A stretch of DNA of 57,067 nt from an uncultured Prevotella sp. GTDB taxonomy: Bacteria; Bacteroidota; Bacteroidia; Bacteroidales; Bacteroidaceae. The notes beneath the pieces were generated by a model. That model ran no database searches. It was not told the origin of the DNA and was given only the letters and a program-made list of their open reading frames with translations. The stretch lies in NCBI GenBank assembly GCA_945873145.1, contig CAMCBZ010000015.1, forward strand, positions 1 through 57,067. The letters are read 5' to 3'. The translations under genes and the position numbers were made by a program. Numbering within the stretch: the first letter of the stretch is position 1; each line of letters starts with the position of its first letter. Of the stretch, positions 35,653 through 45,076 are shown piece after piece.

Positions 35653-35767
35653 ACAACAACACAAACACAAAATTGCGGGATCTAAGTCACCGCTATAAAT
35701 CGAAATATGATAAGAGAGATTAAAATATTCTTCTATTCAAGGTGTTTGCATGAAACATTGAGATGTT

Positions 35768-36805
35768 TTACATGACACCGTCTTCGCGCAACTTAAGCTG
35801 CCATTTCCATGCAGAACGCAAGACATCATCAAGGGGTGTTTCTGCTTTCCATCCAAGAACTTTGTTGGCCTTGGTGCAGTCGCCCCAAATCTTTTCGATG
35901 TCACCTTCACGGCGTGGACCGTATTTCCAGTTAAGTTTCACACCGGTAGCCTTTTCAAAGGTCTCAACGATCTCCAATGTGGAATTGCCATGACCGGTTC
36001 CAATATTGAAGTAGTCGATAGGCTCGGCATTTTCGTCCAGCACACGTGCCATAGCTGCGACATGAGCTTTAGCCAGGTCGACAACATAGATATAATCACG
36101 GATGCATGTGCCGTCAGGAGTATTGTAGTCATTACCGAAGATGGTCAACTGATCACGAATGCCGATGGCTGTCTGAGTGACATAGGGAATCAGGTTGGCA
36201 GGCACACCGTTGGGCAGCTCACCGATGAGTGCTGACGGATGGGCACCAATAGGATTGAAGTATCTCAAGATGATGCTCTTGATGTTTGCACCACTATGTA
36301 TATAGTCGTAGATGATTTGCTCGTTGATCTCTTTGGTGTTACCGTATGGAGATGTCGCTTTCTGATGAGGTGCATTTTCAGTTACAGGCAAGTTCTCCGG
36401 TTTTGGCTGACCATAGACGGTGCAACTTGACGAGAATATGATGCCTTTGACATCATATTTGGGCATTAGCTCCAATAGATTGATGAGCGATACGATATTG
36501 TTGCGGTAATACAGCAATGGTTTATGGACGCTCTCCCCTACTGCTTTGCTTGCTGCGAAGTGGATAATGCCCTCAATATCTGGATGCTTTTTGAAAACTT
36601 CTTCCGTAGCCTGCTTGTCACGCAAGTCTACTTTTTCGAAATCAGGACGTACGCCTGTGATCTTCTCGATGCCATCCAGCACCTTGATATTTGAATTGGA
36701 GAGGTCGTCGACAATGACAACTTTATATCCAGCTTCTATCAGTTCAACTGTCGTATGAGATCCGATAAATCCCATACCTCCAGTAACTAAAATAGTTTGC
36801 TTCAT
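35768..36805 (-). CDS. galE: UDP-glucose 4-epimerase
   Basis: A 345-residue extended SDR enzyme interconverting UDP-glucose and UDP-galactose. GGMGFIGSHT is the NAD-binding loop, VDDLSNSN binds the adenine ribose, SSSCTVYG holds the catalytic Ser/Thr region and YGNTK (about residue 153) the Tyr-x3-Lys pair. RYFNPIGAHPSALIGE and DGTCIRDYIYV contact the UDP-sugar. I chose the ATG at 36805, where KQTILVTGG begins; upstream codons to 36874 cross the promoter box. The gene is next to, and divergent from, a glycosyltransferase cassette, so UDP-galactose for surface polysaccharide is a reasonable use. Confidence 0.93.
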   Translation of the reverse strand: MKQTILVTGGMGFIGSHTTVELIEAGYKVVIVDDLSNSNIKVLDGIEKITGVRPDFEKVDLRDKQATEEVFKKHPDIEGIIHFAASKAVGESVHKPLLYYRNNIVSLINLLELMPKYDVKGIIFSSSCTVYGQPKPENLPVTENAPHQKATSPYGNTKEINEQIIYDYIHSGANIKSIILRYFNPIGAHPSALIGELPNGVPANLIPYVTQTAIGIRDQLTIFGNDYNTPDGTCIRDYIYVVDLAKAHVAAMARVLDENAEPIDYFNIGTGHGNSTLEIVETFEKATGVKLNWKYGPRREGDIEKIWGDCTKANKVLGWKAETPLDDVLRSAWKWQLKLREDGVM

Positions 36806-36840
36806 ATCCATATATGTTATTTGATCAGATGTTTTGCTTG

Positions 36841-36848
36841 CAAAGATA
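36841..36848 (-). promoter_or_regulatory. galE -7 element (TATCTTTG)
   Basis: Minus-strand TATCTTTG lies 36-43 bases before the chosen galE ATG; no good -33 is seen. Confidence 0.5.
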
Positions 36849-37051
36849 ATGTTTTTATTTGAAATAATCCCCATTGCTCTCTAAAATATTTCTAATGCCT
36901 GCTTTATTTCCCTGCAATTCTTCTCAAAGTGGTGCGAAAGCGAGGAGATATGATGCAAAATGACATGTTGGCTTGAGGACTGTTTCTGCAAATTCAATCA
37001 AAGATTAAGAAAGTTTTTAGTGAGATTCGCTCTAATACCATTTTTTTTGTG

Positions 37052-37059
37052 TAAGTTTG
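37052..37059 (+). promoter_or_regulatory. glycosyltransferase cassette -7 element (TAAGTTTG)
   Basis: TAAGTTTG lies 31-38 bases before the ATG at 37090. The -33 is weak (TTCG, 22-base spacing). Confidence 0.5.
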
Positions 37060-37089
37060 CAAAAACAAAACATCTAAAGATAAACAGCT

Positions 37090-37539
37090 ATGATGAAGGC
37101 AACAGAACAAACGATGCAGCAACTTGACCGCTTCTTCCACAAGGTGGCTGAGAAGTTCCCATCGCAATGCGACAATGCTATATTGACCGACATCCACGTA
37201 CGAACCAATCAAGAGACTGGCGAGCTTACTGCTTTTGACGATGACGATCAAGAGATAACACGGTGTGTGGTAGAGCAATGGATCAATCAGAAGGATGAAG
37301 ACTTTTATGATGGCGTCACGCTCATTCTCCGACGCTATCTGAAGAAAAACCATTGCTTTGTGGAGTCAATGGGAATACTGAAGCCATATAGCGTCGTACT
37401 GGAAAATGAGGACAAGGAGCATATAGCTGAACTTTTTGTAGCTGATGATGATACCGTGATCGTCGGGGGTGATATCATGAAAGGTCTTGATGAAGACTTG
37501 AACGCTTTCTTTAAGGAATTAATGAAAGACGCAAAATGA
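37090..37539 (+). CDS. conserved hypothetical protein, leader of a glycosyltransferase cassette
   Basis: A 149-residue soluble protein I do not recognise. It is acidic overall, has no signal peptide or membrane helix, and predicts as an alpha/beta mixture: an N-terminal helix (MQQLDRFFHKVAEKF), strands around ILTDIHVR and PYSVVLEN, and a C-terminal helix (EDLNAFFKELMKD). It overlaps the next gene by four bases (ATGA), so it is translationally coupled to a glycosyltransferase. An ATG at 37093 is an equally good start. A role in regulating or chaperoning the glycosyltransferases is speculation from position alone. Confidence 0.75.
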   Translation: MMKATEQTMQQLDRFFHKVAEKFPSQCDNAILTDIHVRTNQETGELTAFDDDDQEITRCVVEQWINQKDEDFYDGVTLILRRYLKKNHCFVESMGILKPYSVVLENEDKEHIAELFVADDDTVIVGGDIMKGLDEDLNAFFKELMKDAK

Positions 37540-38477
37540 AATTAAGCATTATCATACCCGTTTACCAGACACGAAACACGCTAAAGAGGTGTGTTGACAG
37601 CATTTTGACGCAGGACTTTCGTGACTGGCAGATGATCCTTGTCGACGATGCGTCAACAGACGGAAGCGCGAAGATATGTGAGAACTATGCCAAGAAAGAA
37701 GGGCGCATACAGCATGTAAGACTGAAGCGCAACAGTGGACTGAGTGCTGCACGCAATGCCGGACTTGCAAAGGCCAAGGGCGACTATATCATGTTTGTGG
37801 ACAGTGATGACTATTTAGCTTCTGACACTTTAAAGGAGCTGATGGAGCAGCTTTCCATCCATCCAGATTACGACATGTTGGAGTTTCCGCTTTATCGCCA
37901 TTTCGGTTCCCCGCGGCAGACGCGTGTCACCTTCACTCGTCGAGAGTTCACCTTCAACGTCATATATTGGTTAGAGACTAAAGCCTGGCAGCACACCTAT
38001 GCTTGGAATAAAGTCTATAAACGCGAAGTGTGGCAAGACGTGAAATTTCCGGAAGGCAGAACCTTTGAGGATACTTTTACGTTGCCTCAAGTGTTGCGTC
38101 ACTGTCGTCGTGTAGCCACAACAGATGTCGGACTCTACTACTATACTTTCAATCCTAATGGCATCACTCAGCAAGCGGGAGCCAAGGATCTCAATAGTCT
38201 TCTTGATGGCAACTTGATCATGCTCCGGCGAATGGCTTCAGACAAAAGAGCAAGGCAGAAAGTCAAAGAGTATGACCGGCTGATGGCCGAATATTATGCT
38301 GATGTGCTGAACATCCAACTTGATGTCTTCCGCTCTTCAGGTAAAATCCGCCCAGACTTTCCGATTCTGCCCTATCACAACACTCTAAAATTAAAAGTTC
38401 TGCATTTGTTGGGACTTAAAACTCTTTGCAAAATACATAGATTAGTATGCCGAAACCACTCGTCAGCTTCATTGTGA
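37536..38477 (+). CDS. family 2 glycosyltransferase, first copy
   Basis: A 313-residue GT-A-fold glycosyltransferase. The N-terminal KLSIIIPVYQTRNTL starts the nucleotide-sugar-binding strand; VDDASTDGS, NSGLSAARNAGL and the DxD-type metal motif VDSDDYL (about residue 90) follow. EDTFTLPQVL, with a likely catalytic base, is about residue 185. No membrane helix is apparent. It is coupled by overlap to both neighbours. The sugar and acceptor cannot be told, but the setting suggests lipopolysaccharide or capsule side-chain assembly at the cytoplasmic face of the membrane. Confidence 0.87.
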   Translation: MKLSIIIPVYQTRNTLKRCVDSILTQDFRDWQMILVDDASTDGSAKICENYAKKEGRIQHVRLKRNSGLSAARNAGLAKAKGDYIMFVDSDDYLASDTLKELMEQLSIHPDYDMLEFPLYRHFGSPRQTRVTFTRREFTFNVIYWLETKAWQHTYAWNKVYKREVWQDVKFPEGRTFEDTFTLPQVLRHCRRVATTDVGLYYYTFNPNGITQQAGAKDLNSLLDGNLIMLRRMASDKRARQKVKEYDRLMAEYYADVLNIQLDVFRSSGKIRPDFPILPYHNTLKLKVLHLLGLKTLCKIHRLVCRNHSSASL

Positions 38478-39394
38478 CAACATATAATCTCCCCGTGACA
38501 CTATTGGATGAATGTCTGAACAGCATTCTGTCCTTGTCGCTTAGTGAGGAAGAAAGGGAGATCATACTCATTGATGACGGGTCTGACAAGTCTCCTATTG
38601 ACTTTTTGTCTAAGAGAGACGACCTTATATATATAAGACAATCCAATCAAGGACTTTCTGTTGCACGGAATAATGGTTTGCAATGGGCAAAGGGCGAATA
38701 TATTCAATTTGTCGATGGAGATGATTATTTGGTTACTGCACCGTATGAGCATTGTCTGGACTTTGTCCGTTACGACCAGCCTGATATGGTACTTTTCCAC
38801 ATGACAACCAACAATGACTCTGATACTGCTTTTTCTGCGCCCAAGCCCGTCGGTGGGTGTGAATATCTGGCTGGAAACAATATGAGAGCGGCTGCATGGG
38901 GGTATATCTTTCGGAAAGAAGTGCTGGGAGACTTAAAGTTCACACCAGGCATTTATCACGAAGATGAAGAGTTCACCCCACAACTATTGCTGCGCAGTGC
39001 ACGTGTTTTCGACACCAATGCACAAGCATATTACTATCGTCAGCGAACGGGATCCATAACCCATAATATCGATAAAGAGGTCATAGACAAAAGGTTAGAT
39101 GATATCCTTCGAGTGATAGATCATCTTAAAAGCATTGCTATTCAGTCCTCCTCACAGAGCAAAGCAGCATTGGAGCGTCGTGTTGCCCAGCTCACGATGG
39201 ACTATCTCTATCACATCATAGTACTCACTCATAGTCGTCAGCAACTGGATGCAGCAATAGAGGTGTTGAAGCAAAAAAGGCTCTATCCCCTACCCGACCG
39301 TCAATACACCCACAAATACACTTTGTTCCGAAAGTTGATCGATTCCCATTGGGGACGACAGATACTTATGAGCGGCTTAAAAGTGAAGCGATAA
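38447..39394 (+). CDS. family 2 glycosyltransferase, second copy
   Basis: A 315-residue GT-A enzyme with VSFIVTTYNLPVTLLDECL at the N-terminus, LIDDGSDKSP, NQGLSVARNNGLQWAKGEY and the metal motif VDGDDYL. A His-Glu-Asp-Glu-Glu segment (YHEDEEF) near residue 170 is the likely base region. It overlaps the previous gene by 31 bases in another frame and stops one base before the next start, so the three transferases form one tightly packed unit. It is paralogous to the first copy but clearly diverged. Confidence 0.87.
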   Translation: MPKPLVSFIVTTYNLPVTLLDECLNSILSLSLSEEEREIILIDDGSDKSPIDFLSKRDDLIYIRQSNQGLSVARNNGLQWAKGEYIQFVDGDDYLVTAPYEHCLDFVRYDQPDMVLFHMTTNNDSDTAFSAPKPVGGCEYLAGNNMRAAAWGYIFRKEVLGDLKFTPGIYHEDEEFTPQLLLRSARVFDTNAQAYYYRQRTGSITHNIDKEVIDKRLDDILRVIDHLKSIAIQSSSQSKAALERRVAQLTMDYLYHIIVLTHSRQQLDAAIEVLKQKRLYPLPDRQYTHKYTLFRKLIDSHWGRQILMSGLKVKR

Positions 39395-39395
39395 A

Positions 39396-40511
39396 ATGAA
39401 AATACTTCTGATTGGTGAATATAGCAATGTCCATAACACATTGGCCGAAGGATTTAAAAGACTTGGTCATAAAGTGGTAGTTGCCAGCAATGGTGACTTT
39501 TGGAAAGACTATCCGCGAGATATTGATCTTAGACGTGGTAACGGAGTAGTTGGTACCATTAACTTTGCCGTCAGACTTGCCGCTTCTCTACCACGTATGA
39601 GAGGATATGACATTGTACAGATCATCAACCCAATGTTCGTGGAGCTCAAAGCAGAAAGAATTTTACCAATTTATCACTATCTGCGGAAACACAACAGAAA
39701 AATGGTGATGGGAGCCTTTGGAATGGATTACTATTGGGTTCATGAGAACATCACGAGGAAACCTTTGCGCTATAGCGACTTCAACATTGGTGAGCAACTG
39801 CGCACAGACAATGATGCCATGAAGGAAAGAGCCGATTGGCTGGATACTCCCAAAGGACGACTCAATCAATACATTGCTCAAGATTGCGATGCCATCGTTG
39901 CGGGACTCTATGAGTACTGGACTTGTTACCAGCCTTTGTTTCCCAAAAAGACAGTATTTATTCCGTTTCCTATCAAGCAGAAAAAGCAAGAAGATGATGT
40001 TGGCAGCCAGCCGCATCAGCCTTTGAAGATTTTCATCGGTATCTCAAAAAATAGAAGTGCCTATAAGGGAACAGATTTCATGCTGGAGGCAGCCAAGAGA
40101 CTCAAACAAAAATATCCGAAGCAAGTCTCTCTCTCTGTTGCCAATGGAGTAGCTTTTGAGCAATATACTCAGATGATGAACGGTGCGGATGTCATCCTTG
40201 ACCAGCTCTATAGCTACACCCCCGCCATGAATGCACTTGAGGCGATGTCGCGTGGAATCATCTGCGTGGGAGGCGGAGAACCGGAAAACTACGAAATCCT
40301 GGGGGAAGACAGTCTGCGTCCAATCGTCAATGTAGAGCCAAACGAAGACAGTGTCTTTATTGCCTTGGAGCGACTTGTGAGTCATCCTGAAATGATACCA
40401 GTTCTCAAAAAGCAGAGTATACTATATATAAGGAAGCATCACGACTACATACATGTAGCCATGAGATACGAGAGGCTTTACCGTGAATTGATAGAAAAAA
40501 CAAAAGAATAG
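39396..40511 (+). CDS. glycosyltransferase, GT-B fold (family 1/4-like)
   Basis: A 371-residue protein with a two-Rossmann GT-B layout. It starts KILLIGEYSNVHNTLAEGFKRLGH, a typical acceptor-domain start, and the C-terminal half has FIGISKNRSAYKGTDFMLEAAKRL and DQLYSYTPAMNALEAMSRG with the conserved E-x7-E-like region. The classic GT4 EGFG motif is replaced by ALEAMSRGIICVGGGEPEN, which serves the same place. It follows the second GT2 gene by one base. The window does not say which glycan is built. Confidence 0.82.
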   Translation: MKILLIGEYSNVHNTLAEGFKRLGHKVVVASNGDFWKDYPRDIDLRRGNGVVGTINFAVRLAASLPRMRGYDIVQIINPMFVELKAERILPIYHYLRKHNRKMVMGAFGMDYYWVHENITRKPLRYSDFNIGEQLRTDNDAMKERADWLDTPKGRLNQYIAQDCDAIVAGLYEYWTCYQPLFPKKTVFIPFPIKQKKQEDDVGSQPHQPLKIFIGISKNRSAYKGTDFMLEAAKRLKQKYPKQVSLSVANGVAFEQYTQMMNGADVILDQLYSYTPAMNALEAMSRGIICVGGGEPENYEILGEDSLRPIVNVEPNEDSVFIALERLVSHPEMIPVLKKQSILYIRKHHDYIHVAMRYERLYRELIEKTKE

Positions 40512-40514
40512 TCT

Positions 40515-40808
40515 ATGGCACATATCATCAAATATAAATGTGAGGCATGTGGTTACGAAACAGATGTCTATGAAGGCAGAGGATTCATGGGACAGCATAT
40601 CGAAATGATCACTTGTCCTGATTGCAAGACCATCCAGCCCTTGGTTGTTGGTGGCGTCATTGCAGACTCAGCCCCTTCTTTCACGTCCTTGGCAGGAAGA
40701 CTATGCCTTAATTGCGGGAGTAGCCATATCAAACCTTGGAACAAGAAAACATGCCCCAAATGCGGGAAAACGATGCGTCCGACAGATAACATTAAGTTCT
40801 GGACATAA
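40515..40808 (+). CDS. small double zinc-ribbon protein
   Basis: A 97-residue cytoplasmic protein with four CxxC knuckles: YKCEACGYE, TCPDCK, LCLNCG and TCPKCG, spaced as two zinc ribbons. No enzyme domain is seen. It begins three bases after the glycosyltransferase stop and is probably cotranscribed with it. The function is unknown; a regulatory or scaffolding role is inference from the zinc ribbons. Confidence 0.75.
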   Translation: MAHIIKYKCEACGYETDVYEGRGFMGQHIEMITCPDCKTIQPLVVGGVIADSAPSFTSLAGRLCLNCGSSHIKPWNKKTCPKCGKTMRPTDNIKFWT

Positions 40809-40825
40809 ATTATTTGTTGATTTTG

Positions 40826-40856
40826 TTTGCTTATTAGGAATTTAATGTTACTTTTG
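40826..40856 (+). promoter_or_regulatory. promoter TTTG-N19-TACTTTTG
   Basis: TTTG at 40826-40829, 19 bases, then TACTTTTG at 40849-40856: a full match to the Bacteroidetes consensus, giving a start just before the ATG at 40878. Confidence 0.75.
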
Positions 40857-40877
40857 CACCATATAACATCAAAGACC

Positions 40878-41696
40878 ATGAAAGACAAAAAAGCAATTAC
40901 TGTTAAGACATTATCCAAGAGTAATGTTTGGGATTTGCAGGAGAACGACATCTTCCGCCTTTTGGAGGCTGTCGAGAAAGATGCCGATCTCAAAGAGAAT
41001 ATGCGCCATTATACCGACATCATCAAGACGGCTTTTGATATGGAGGAGATAAAAGTGGATAAGCCCGAGATCATCAAGAAGTATGAGGACCGAGGCTTTA
41101 AAGTCGCTCAGATCGGTAAGCCCGAAGATGGTCGTCCAAAGCTTGCTATCAAGAAGCGCCCGATCCTGAGAGTGACAGATCTGACTTACGAGAATATCCG
41201 TCATATCTCAGCCGCAAAGCTCATCGAAGTCTTGGAACGTAACTTCGGTGGAGGATGGGAGTCACTGTCACAGAGCATTCAGGACATTATCGAGAGCGGA
41301 TTTGACATCTCTACCACCACTCTTCCCAAGGATCGCCTGCACAAGGCTGGTGGACTCTATGAGAAGAAAGTCAGCGATGGATTTGAAGTATTGGAAATTC
41401 CTAAAGGACTTTGGGTAGAAGCCATCTTTGCGAAAGAGAAGCCTGAGGCCGTTGCTACACCAGCCTATCTTGCTGATGAAGATAGCGAGAAGGATGTTGA
41501 AGACGGCGAGGATTCGGAAAATGCAGAAGGAGAGGAAGAGGATATTGATGATGACAACTTCAAGCAGGACGATGACGACGATGATGCTTTCGATGATGAA
41601 AAACTTACTGAGGAAAGCTATCGTACTACCTACGAGACAAGTCCTGACGAACTCAACCTCGAAGCTGAGGATATCAGCGAAGATGAAGATTATTAA
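40878..41696 (+). CDS. conserved hypothetical protein with a strongly acidic C-terminal tail
   Basis: A 272-residue protein I do not recognise. Residues 1-190 look globular (helices around EVLERNF and SQSIQDIIESGF, and a short basic patch KLAIKKRPILR). Residues 200-272 form a disordered, highly acidic tail with runs of Asp/Glu. The architecture recalls the RNA polymerase delta subunit of Firmicutes (small domain plus acidic tail), but no sequence similarity is evident, so that is analogy only. It has its own strong promoter and a terminator shared with the convergent helicase gene. ATG 40878 is chosen because the longer frame runs through the promoter. Confidence 0.75.
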   Translation: MKDKKAITVKTLSKSNVWDLQENDIFRLLEAVEKDADLKENMRHYTDIIKTAFDMEEIKVDKPEIIKKYEDRGFKVAQIGKPEDGRPKLAIKKRPILRVTDLTYENIRHISAAKLIEVLERNFGGGWESLSQSIQDIIESGFDISTTTLPKDRLHKAGGLYEKKVSDGFEVLEIPKGLWVEAIFAKEKPEAVATPAYLADEDSEKDVEDGEDSENAEGEEEDIDDDNFKQDDDDDDAFDDEKLTEESYRTTYETSPDELNLEAEDISEDEDY

Positions 41697-41735
41697 AAGT
41701 GCAACATAAAGAGCATTCTGTTATAGGCTGAAAAA

Positions 41736-41767
41736 TGTCCTCCTTTCCAATGCCGGAAAGGAGGACA
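41736..41767. terminator. bidirectional intrinsic terminator
   Basis: A perfect 13-bp inverted repeat (41736-41748 with 41755-41767, core GTCCTCCTTTCC) with a six-base loop. It has TTCATTTAT on the plus side and a T5 run on the minus side, between the convergent acidic-tail gene and the helicase gene. Confidence 0.85.
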
Positions 41768-41773
41768 ATTCAT

Positions 41774-44317
41774 TTATATAGAGAGTACTTTGAACTTTGC
41801 GAACCTAAGTAGCAGAACTTTGGTAGAGGTTTCCTCAAAGTCGATTGTTGCTTTACAGTTTTCCCCGATTCCCTCTATCTTCTTTACCTGTCCCTTGCCA
41901 AATCGAGAATGGAGAATGACAGAACCTACTTTGATTCCATAATTGCTCGCATCGTTTTGGCCGAGATCATCATGAGTGTTGGCCACATTTCTTTCGTTAG
42001 AGGTATTGACGACACGGCCTCCATTGGCCATAGCCTTTGTCACTTTTCTGAAATTACCTTTTTGCCGAAGTTGTTGCTCAAAGGATGGCGAGAACGGATT
42101 CACAGCCTGTTCTGCTCTGTGAGGTTTGGTAATCTTTGGCTGTGGGTCAGCCATAAACTGTCCGGCTACAGGACGTGAGTTCTGCATACGACTACTGTAA
42201 CGTGGATACTCGTCGCCCCAAGGATGACTCCCTGTATAAGGCTTGTTGATCTCATAGTCGTCATCATCCCATGGCTTTCTGTTCCATCCGCCGTGATTAC
42301 GTATTGTAGCTCCACCATCTTCAGCTCGTATAGTCAGATATTTAGGATCAATGTCGTCAAGAAAGCGGCTCTTTCTGACGTAAGGATCCATCTTGCCAAA
42401 GAGCCAACGGGTATGAGCCCAGGATAAATAGCAATGATGCTCGGCACGCGTGATCGCCACATAGAACAGACGACGTTCCTCCTCTAATCCTCGCTGACTG
42501 TCGGCAGACATCAGACTTGGAAAGATATTCTCCTCCATGCCAACAATGAATACCGTCCCAAATTCCAAACCTTTCGCGGAATGGATGGTCATTAATGTTA
42601 TCTTGTCACTGGACGAGTCATCGTTATCCATGTCGGTCAAAAGAGACACCGTGGAAAGATAGTCACTTAAAAGTTCGTGATCATCAAGTCCTTGTTCTTG
42701 CTGTGATTGCACAAAGTCGGCGATGCCGGAAGTGAGACTGTCTATGTTTTCGCGCTTACCTTCGCCTTCCGGTGTCTTGTCGGCATCAAGGTCAGCTTTC
42801 ATTCCACTACGTTCCAAGATCTCTTTTCCCAATGTTAATGCGTCAACAGCTCCACGCTTGTCGATAAACGACTGAATCAGTTGTCTGAATGCATCAAGTT
42901 TTGCGAGTGTCCCACGATTGACAGACAATCCATATTGCCCTGGATGACAGATAGTCTCCCAAAGGCTTATTTCGTTTTGCTGTGCAGTGGAGATAATCTT
43001 CTGCACAGTAGTGTTGCCAATACCACGTGTGGGATAATTGATGATTCGACGGAACGCCTCTTCATCATCAGAGTTGACAACAAGTCTGAAATAGGCCAAT
43101 GCGTCTTTTATCTCCTTGCGCTGATAGAAGCTGACACCTCCAAACACACGATAGCAGTTAGCCATACCCATTTCGGGACTGTGCATCTGTTCCTCAAAAA
43201 GACGACTTTGGGCATTGGTTCGGTACAGAATGGCAAAATCACTCCAATGGCAATGCTCTTGAGCCTTGATACGTTTGATTTCCCGACATACCACGGCTGC
43301 CTCACGCTTGTCAGACTGAGTTTCAAGAACCATGAGTTTGTCACCTTCCTCATTTTCGCTATAGACGTTTTTCTCGATCTGCCGTTCATTATGCTTCATA
43401 AGCGAGTTGGCGGCAGCCACGATCAGTCGGGAAGAACGGTAGTTGCGTTCAAGCTTAAACACCTTAGCATCTTTATACCGTGAGGTGAAGTTAAGGATAT
43501 TATCGATCTTGGCACCACGAAAAGCATAGATACTCTGATAGTCATCACCAACGACACATAAGCGCTGCCGCTCTTTTGTCAGCAGCCAAAGAATTTGCTG
43601 CTGCACAAAGTTGGTGTCCTGATACTCATCAACCAGCACGTACTCAAAACGGCTGGCATATTTCTTTCGGATGTCATCATGAGTCTGAAACAGCTCATAA
43701 GTCAGCATCAGCAAATCATCGAAATCCATTGCGTTGGCCTGATGAAGGCGCTGCTGATATGCAAGATAGATCTTATAGACTTCCGGCATGCTTTTTTGCC
43801 GGTCCTGCTCTATACGACTGCCGTCATCACCATATTGCTCGGCTGTACATAGATCGTTTTTTGCCCGAGATATGGCTTTATGCACATCAGCAGGTTTGTA
43901 TTTTCTATCGTCAAGTTCCATCTGTTTGACGATATTTTTTATCAGAGATCTGGAGTCGGTCTCATCATAGATGGTAAATCCAGATTGAAAACCTATATGT
44001 TGCGCTTCAGCACGCAGAATATGAGAGAAGACGGAATGAAAAGTTCCCATTTGCAGATAGCGTGCCCGTTCCTCCCCTACCAATTGGGCGATACGTGATT
44101 TCATCTCGTTAGCAGCCTTATTGGTGAAGGTAAGAGCCAAGACAGACCAAGGTTTCAATTGCTCATGTTCCAGTAGCCAAGCAATTTTATAGGTAAGCAC
44201 ACGTGTCTTTCCCGAGCCAGCTCCTGCGACAACCAGTTCTGGTCCATCATCATAGACGACAGCCTGCCGCTGGGCATCATTGAGTTGGGAAAGGATATTT
44301 TGTTCTTCTTGAGTCAT
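41774..44317 (-). CDS. UvrD/PcrA-type superfamily 1 DNA helicase
   Basis: An 847-residue 3'-5' DNA helicase for repair and replication-fork clearance. Motifs in order: Q-motif QRQAV, Walker A GAGSGKTRVLTYKIAWL (about residues 31-40), LTFTNKAANEMK (Ia), LVDEYQDTN (II), GDDYQSIYAFRGA (III), LERNYRSS (IV), TMHSAKGLEF-like ITLMTIHSAKGLEF (V) and VAITRAEHH (VI). The last 60 residues (GSVILHSRFGKGQVKKIEG) match the PcrA-type Tudor-like RNA-polymerase-contact domain, so PcrA is the better name. It lies 31 bases after mtgA and ends at a bidirectional terminator. Confidence 0.92.
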   Translation of the reverse strand: MTQEEQNILSQLNDAQRQAVVYDDGPELVVAGAGSGKTRVLTYKIAWLLEHEQLKPWSVLALTFTNKAANEMKSRIAQLVGEERARYLQMGTFHSVFSHILRAEAQHIGFQSGFTIYDETDSRSLIKNIVKQMELDDRKYKPADVHKAISRAKNDLCTAEQYGDDGSRIEQDRQKSMPEVYKIYLAYQQRLHQANAMDFDDLLMLTYELFQTHDDIRKKYASRFEYVLVDEYQDTNFVQQQILWLLTKERQRLCVVGDDYQSIYAFRGAKIDNILNFTSRYKDAKVFKLERNYRSSRLIVAAANSLMKHNERQIEKNVYSENEEGDKLMVLETQSDKREAAVVCREIKRIKAQEHCHWSDFAILYRTNAQSRLFEEQMHSPEMGMANCYRVFGGVSFYQRKEIKDALAYFRLVVNSDDEEAFRRIINYPTRGIGNTTVQKIISTAQQNEISLWETICHPGQYGLSVNRGTLAKLDAFRQLIQSFIDKRGAVDALTLGKEILERSGMKADLDADKTPEGEGKRENIDSLTSGIADFVQSQQEQGLDDHELLSDYLSTVSLLTDMDNDDSSSDKITLMTIHSAKGLEFGTVFIVGMEENIFPSLMSADSQRGLEEERRLFYVAITRAEHHCYLSWAHTRWLFGKMDPYVRKSRFLDDIDPKYLTIRAEDGGATIRNHGGWNRKPWDDDDYEINKPYTGSHPWGDEYPRYSSRMQNSRPVAGQFMADPQPKITKPHRAEQAVNPFSPSFEQQLRQKGNFRKVTKAMANGGRVVNTSNERNVANTHDDLGQNDASNYGIKVGSVILHSRFGKGQVKKIEGIGENCKATIDFEETSTKVLLLRFAKFKVLSI

Positions 44318-44348
44318 ATTCTTATATTTGGACGAGTGTAATGGATGT

Positions 44349-45068
44349 TCAACGGTAAGTGGATCCTACCGCAGTCTTGGGATCATAGTCTTCACCTTCT
44401 TTTGGGAAGGATGGTATGTAGCGCATGTTGGCCATTATCTGACGTTGACGCAGACGCATATATCCACTTGGGTACTTCGAGGAGAATTTGCGTGGATTTG
44501 GGAGAGTTGCAGCGATCAGCGCACAGTCTGCACGCGACAGATCTTTTGCATCCTTACCAAAATTGTAGTTAGCGCATGCTTCTACGCCATAGATGCCGTC
44601 GCCCATCTCTATGCTGTTGAGATAGACTTCCATAATGCGCTGTTTGCTCCAGAAAAGTTCGATAAGAGCTGTGAAATAAACCTCAAATCCCTTTCTGACC
44701 CATGACCGTCCTGGCCAGAGAAACACATTCTTGGCAGTCTGCTGAGAGATGGTACTGGCTCCGAACTTTTTACCATGCTTGTGCTTGAGGTTTCGCTCGG
44801 CAGCATTGCCAATGGCATTGAAGTCAAAGCCATGATGTAAGAGGAAGCGACTGTCCTCACTTGACATCACTGCCACTGGCATGTGAGGAGACATCTCGTC
44901 AAGTGGTATCCACTGATGATGCATCGTCAGACTGCCATTTTGAAAGCAACGGATAACCATCAGCGGTGTGATGTAGACCGGAATGAAGCGATAGGCAATG
45001 ACAGCCAATATGGAAGATGCAAAGAAAAGGCTGACACCCCAACGAAGGATTTTCTTGAATCTATTCAT
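44349..45068 (-). CDS. mtgA: monofunctional biosynthetic peptidoglycan transglycosylase
   Basis: A 239-residue GT51 enzyme that polymerises lipid II into glycan strands at the outer face of the inner membrane. A single N-terminal membrane anchor (residues 10-32) is followed by the GT51 motifs [13 protein letters not shown] (catalytic Glu), [43 protein letters not shown] and [19 protein letters not shown]. There is no penicillin-binding domain. It precedes the helicase gene by 31 bases. A hairpin (45077-45109) sits nine bases before its ATG, a possible control point. Confidence 0.92.
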   Translation of the reverse strand: MNRFKKILRWGVSLFFASSILAVIAYRFIPVYITPLMVIRCFQNGSLTMHHQWIPLDEMSPHMPVAVMSSEDSRFLLHHGFDFNAIGNAAERNLKHKHGKKFGASTISQQTAKNVFLWPGRSWVRKGFEVYFTALIELFWSKQRIMEVYLNSIEMGDGIYGVEACANYNFGKDAKDLSRADCALIAATLPNPRKFSSKYPSGYMRLRQRQIMANMRYIPSFPKEGEDYDPKTAVGSTYR

Positions 45069-45076
45069 GCCAAAAG

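Larger units (their letters stand above)
35014..35767. other. 754-base intergenic region
   Basis: No coding frame stands out. It holds the aminotransferase promoter (35111-35141), an AT-rich stretch without recognised sites (about 35145-35385), the 22-bp tandem repeat (35388-35484), an inverted repeat AAACTAC/GTAGTTT at 35477-35500, and the galE terminator (35618-35652). It is the longest gene-free stretch in the window. Confidence 0.7.
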
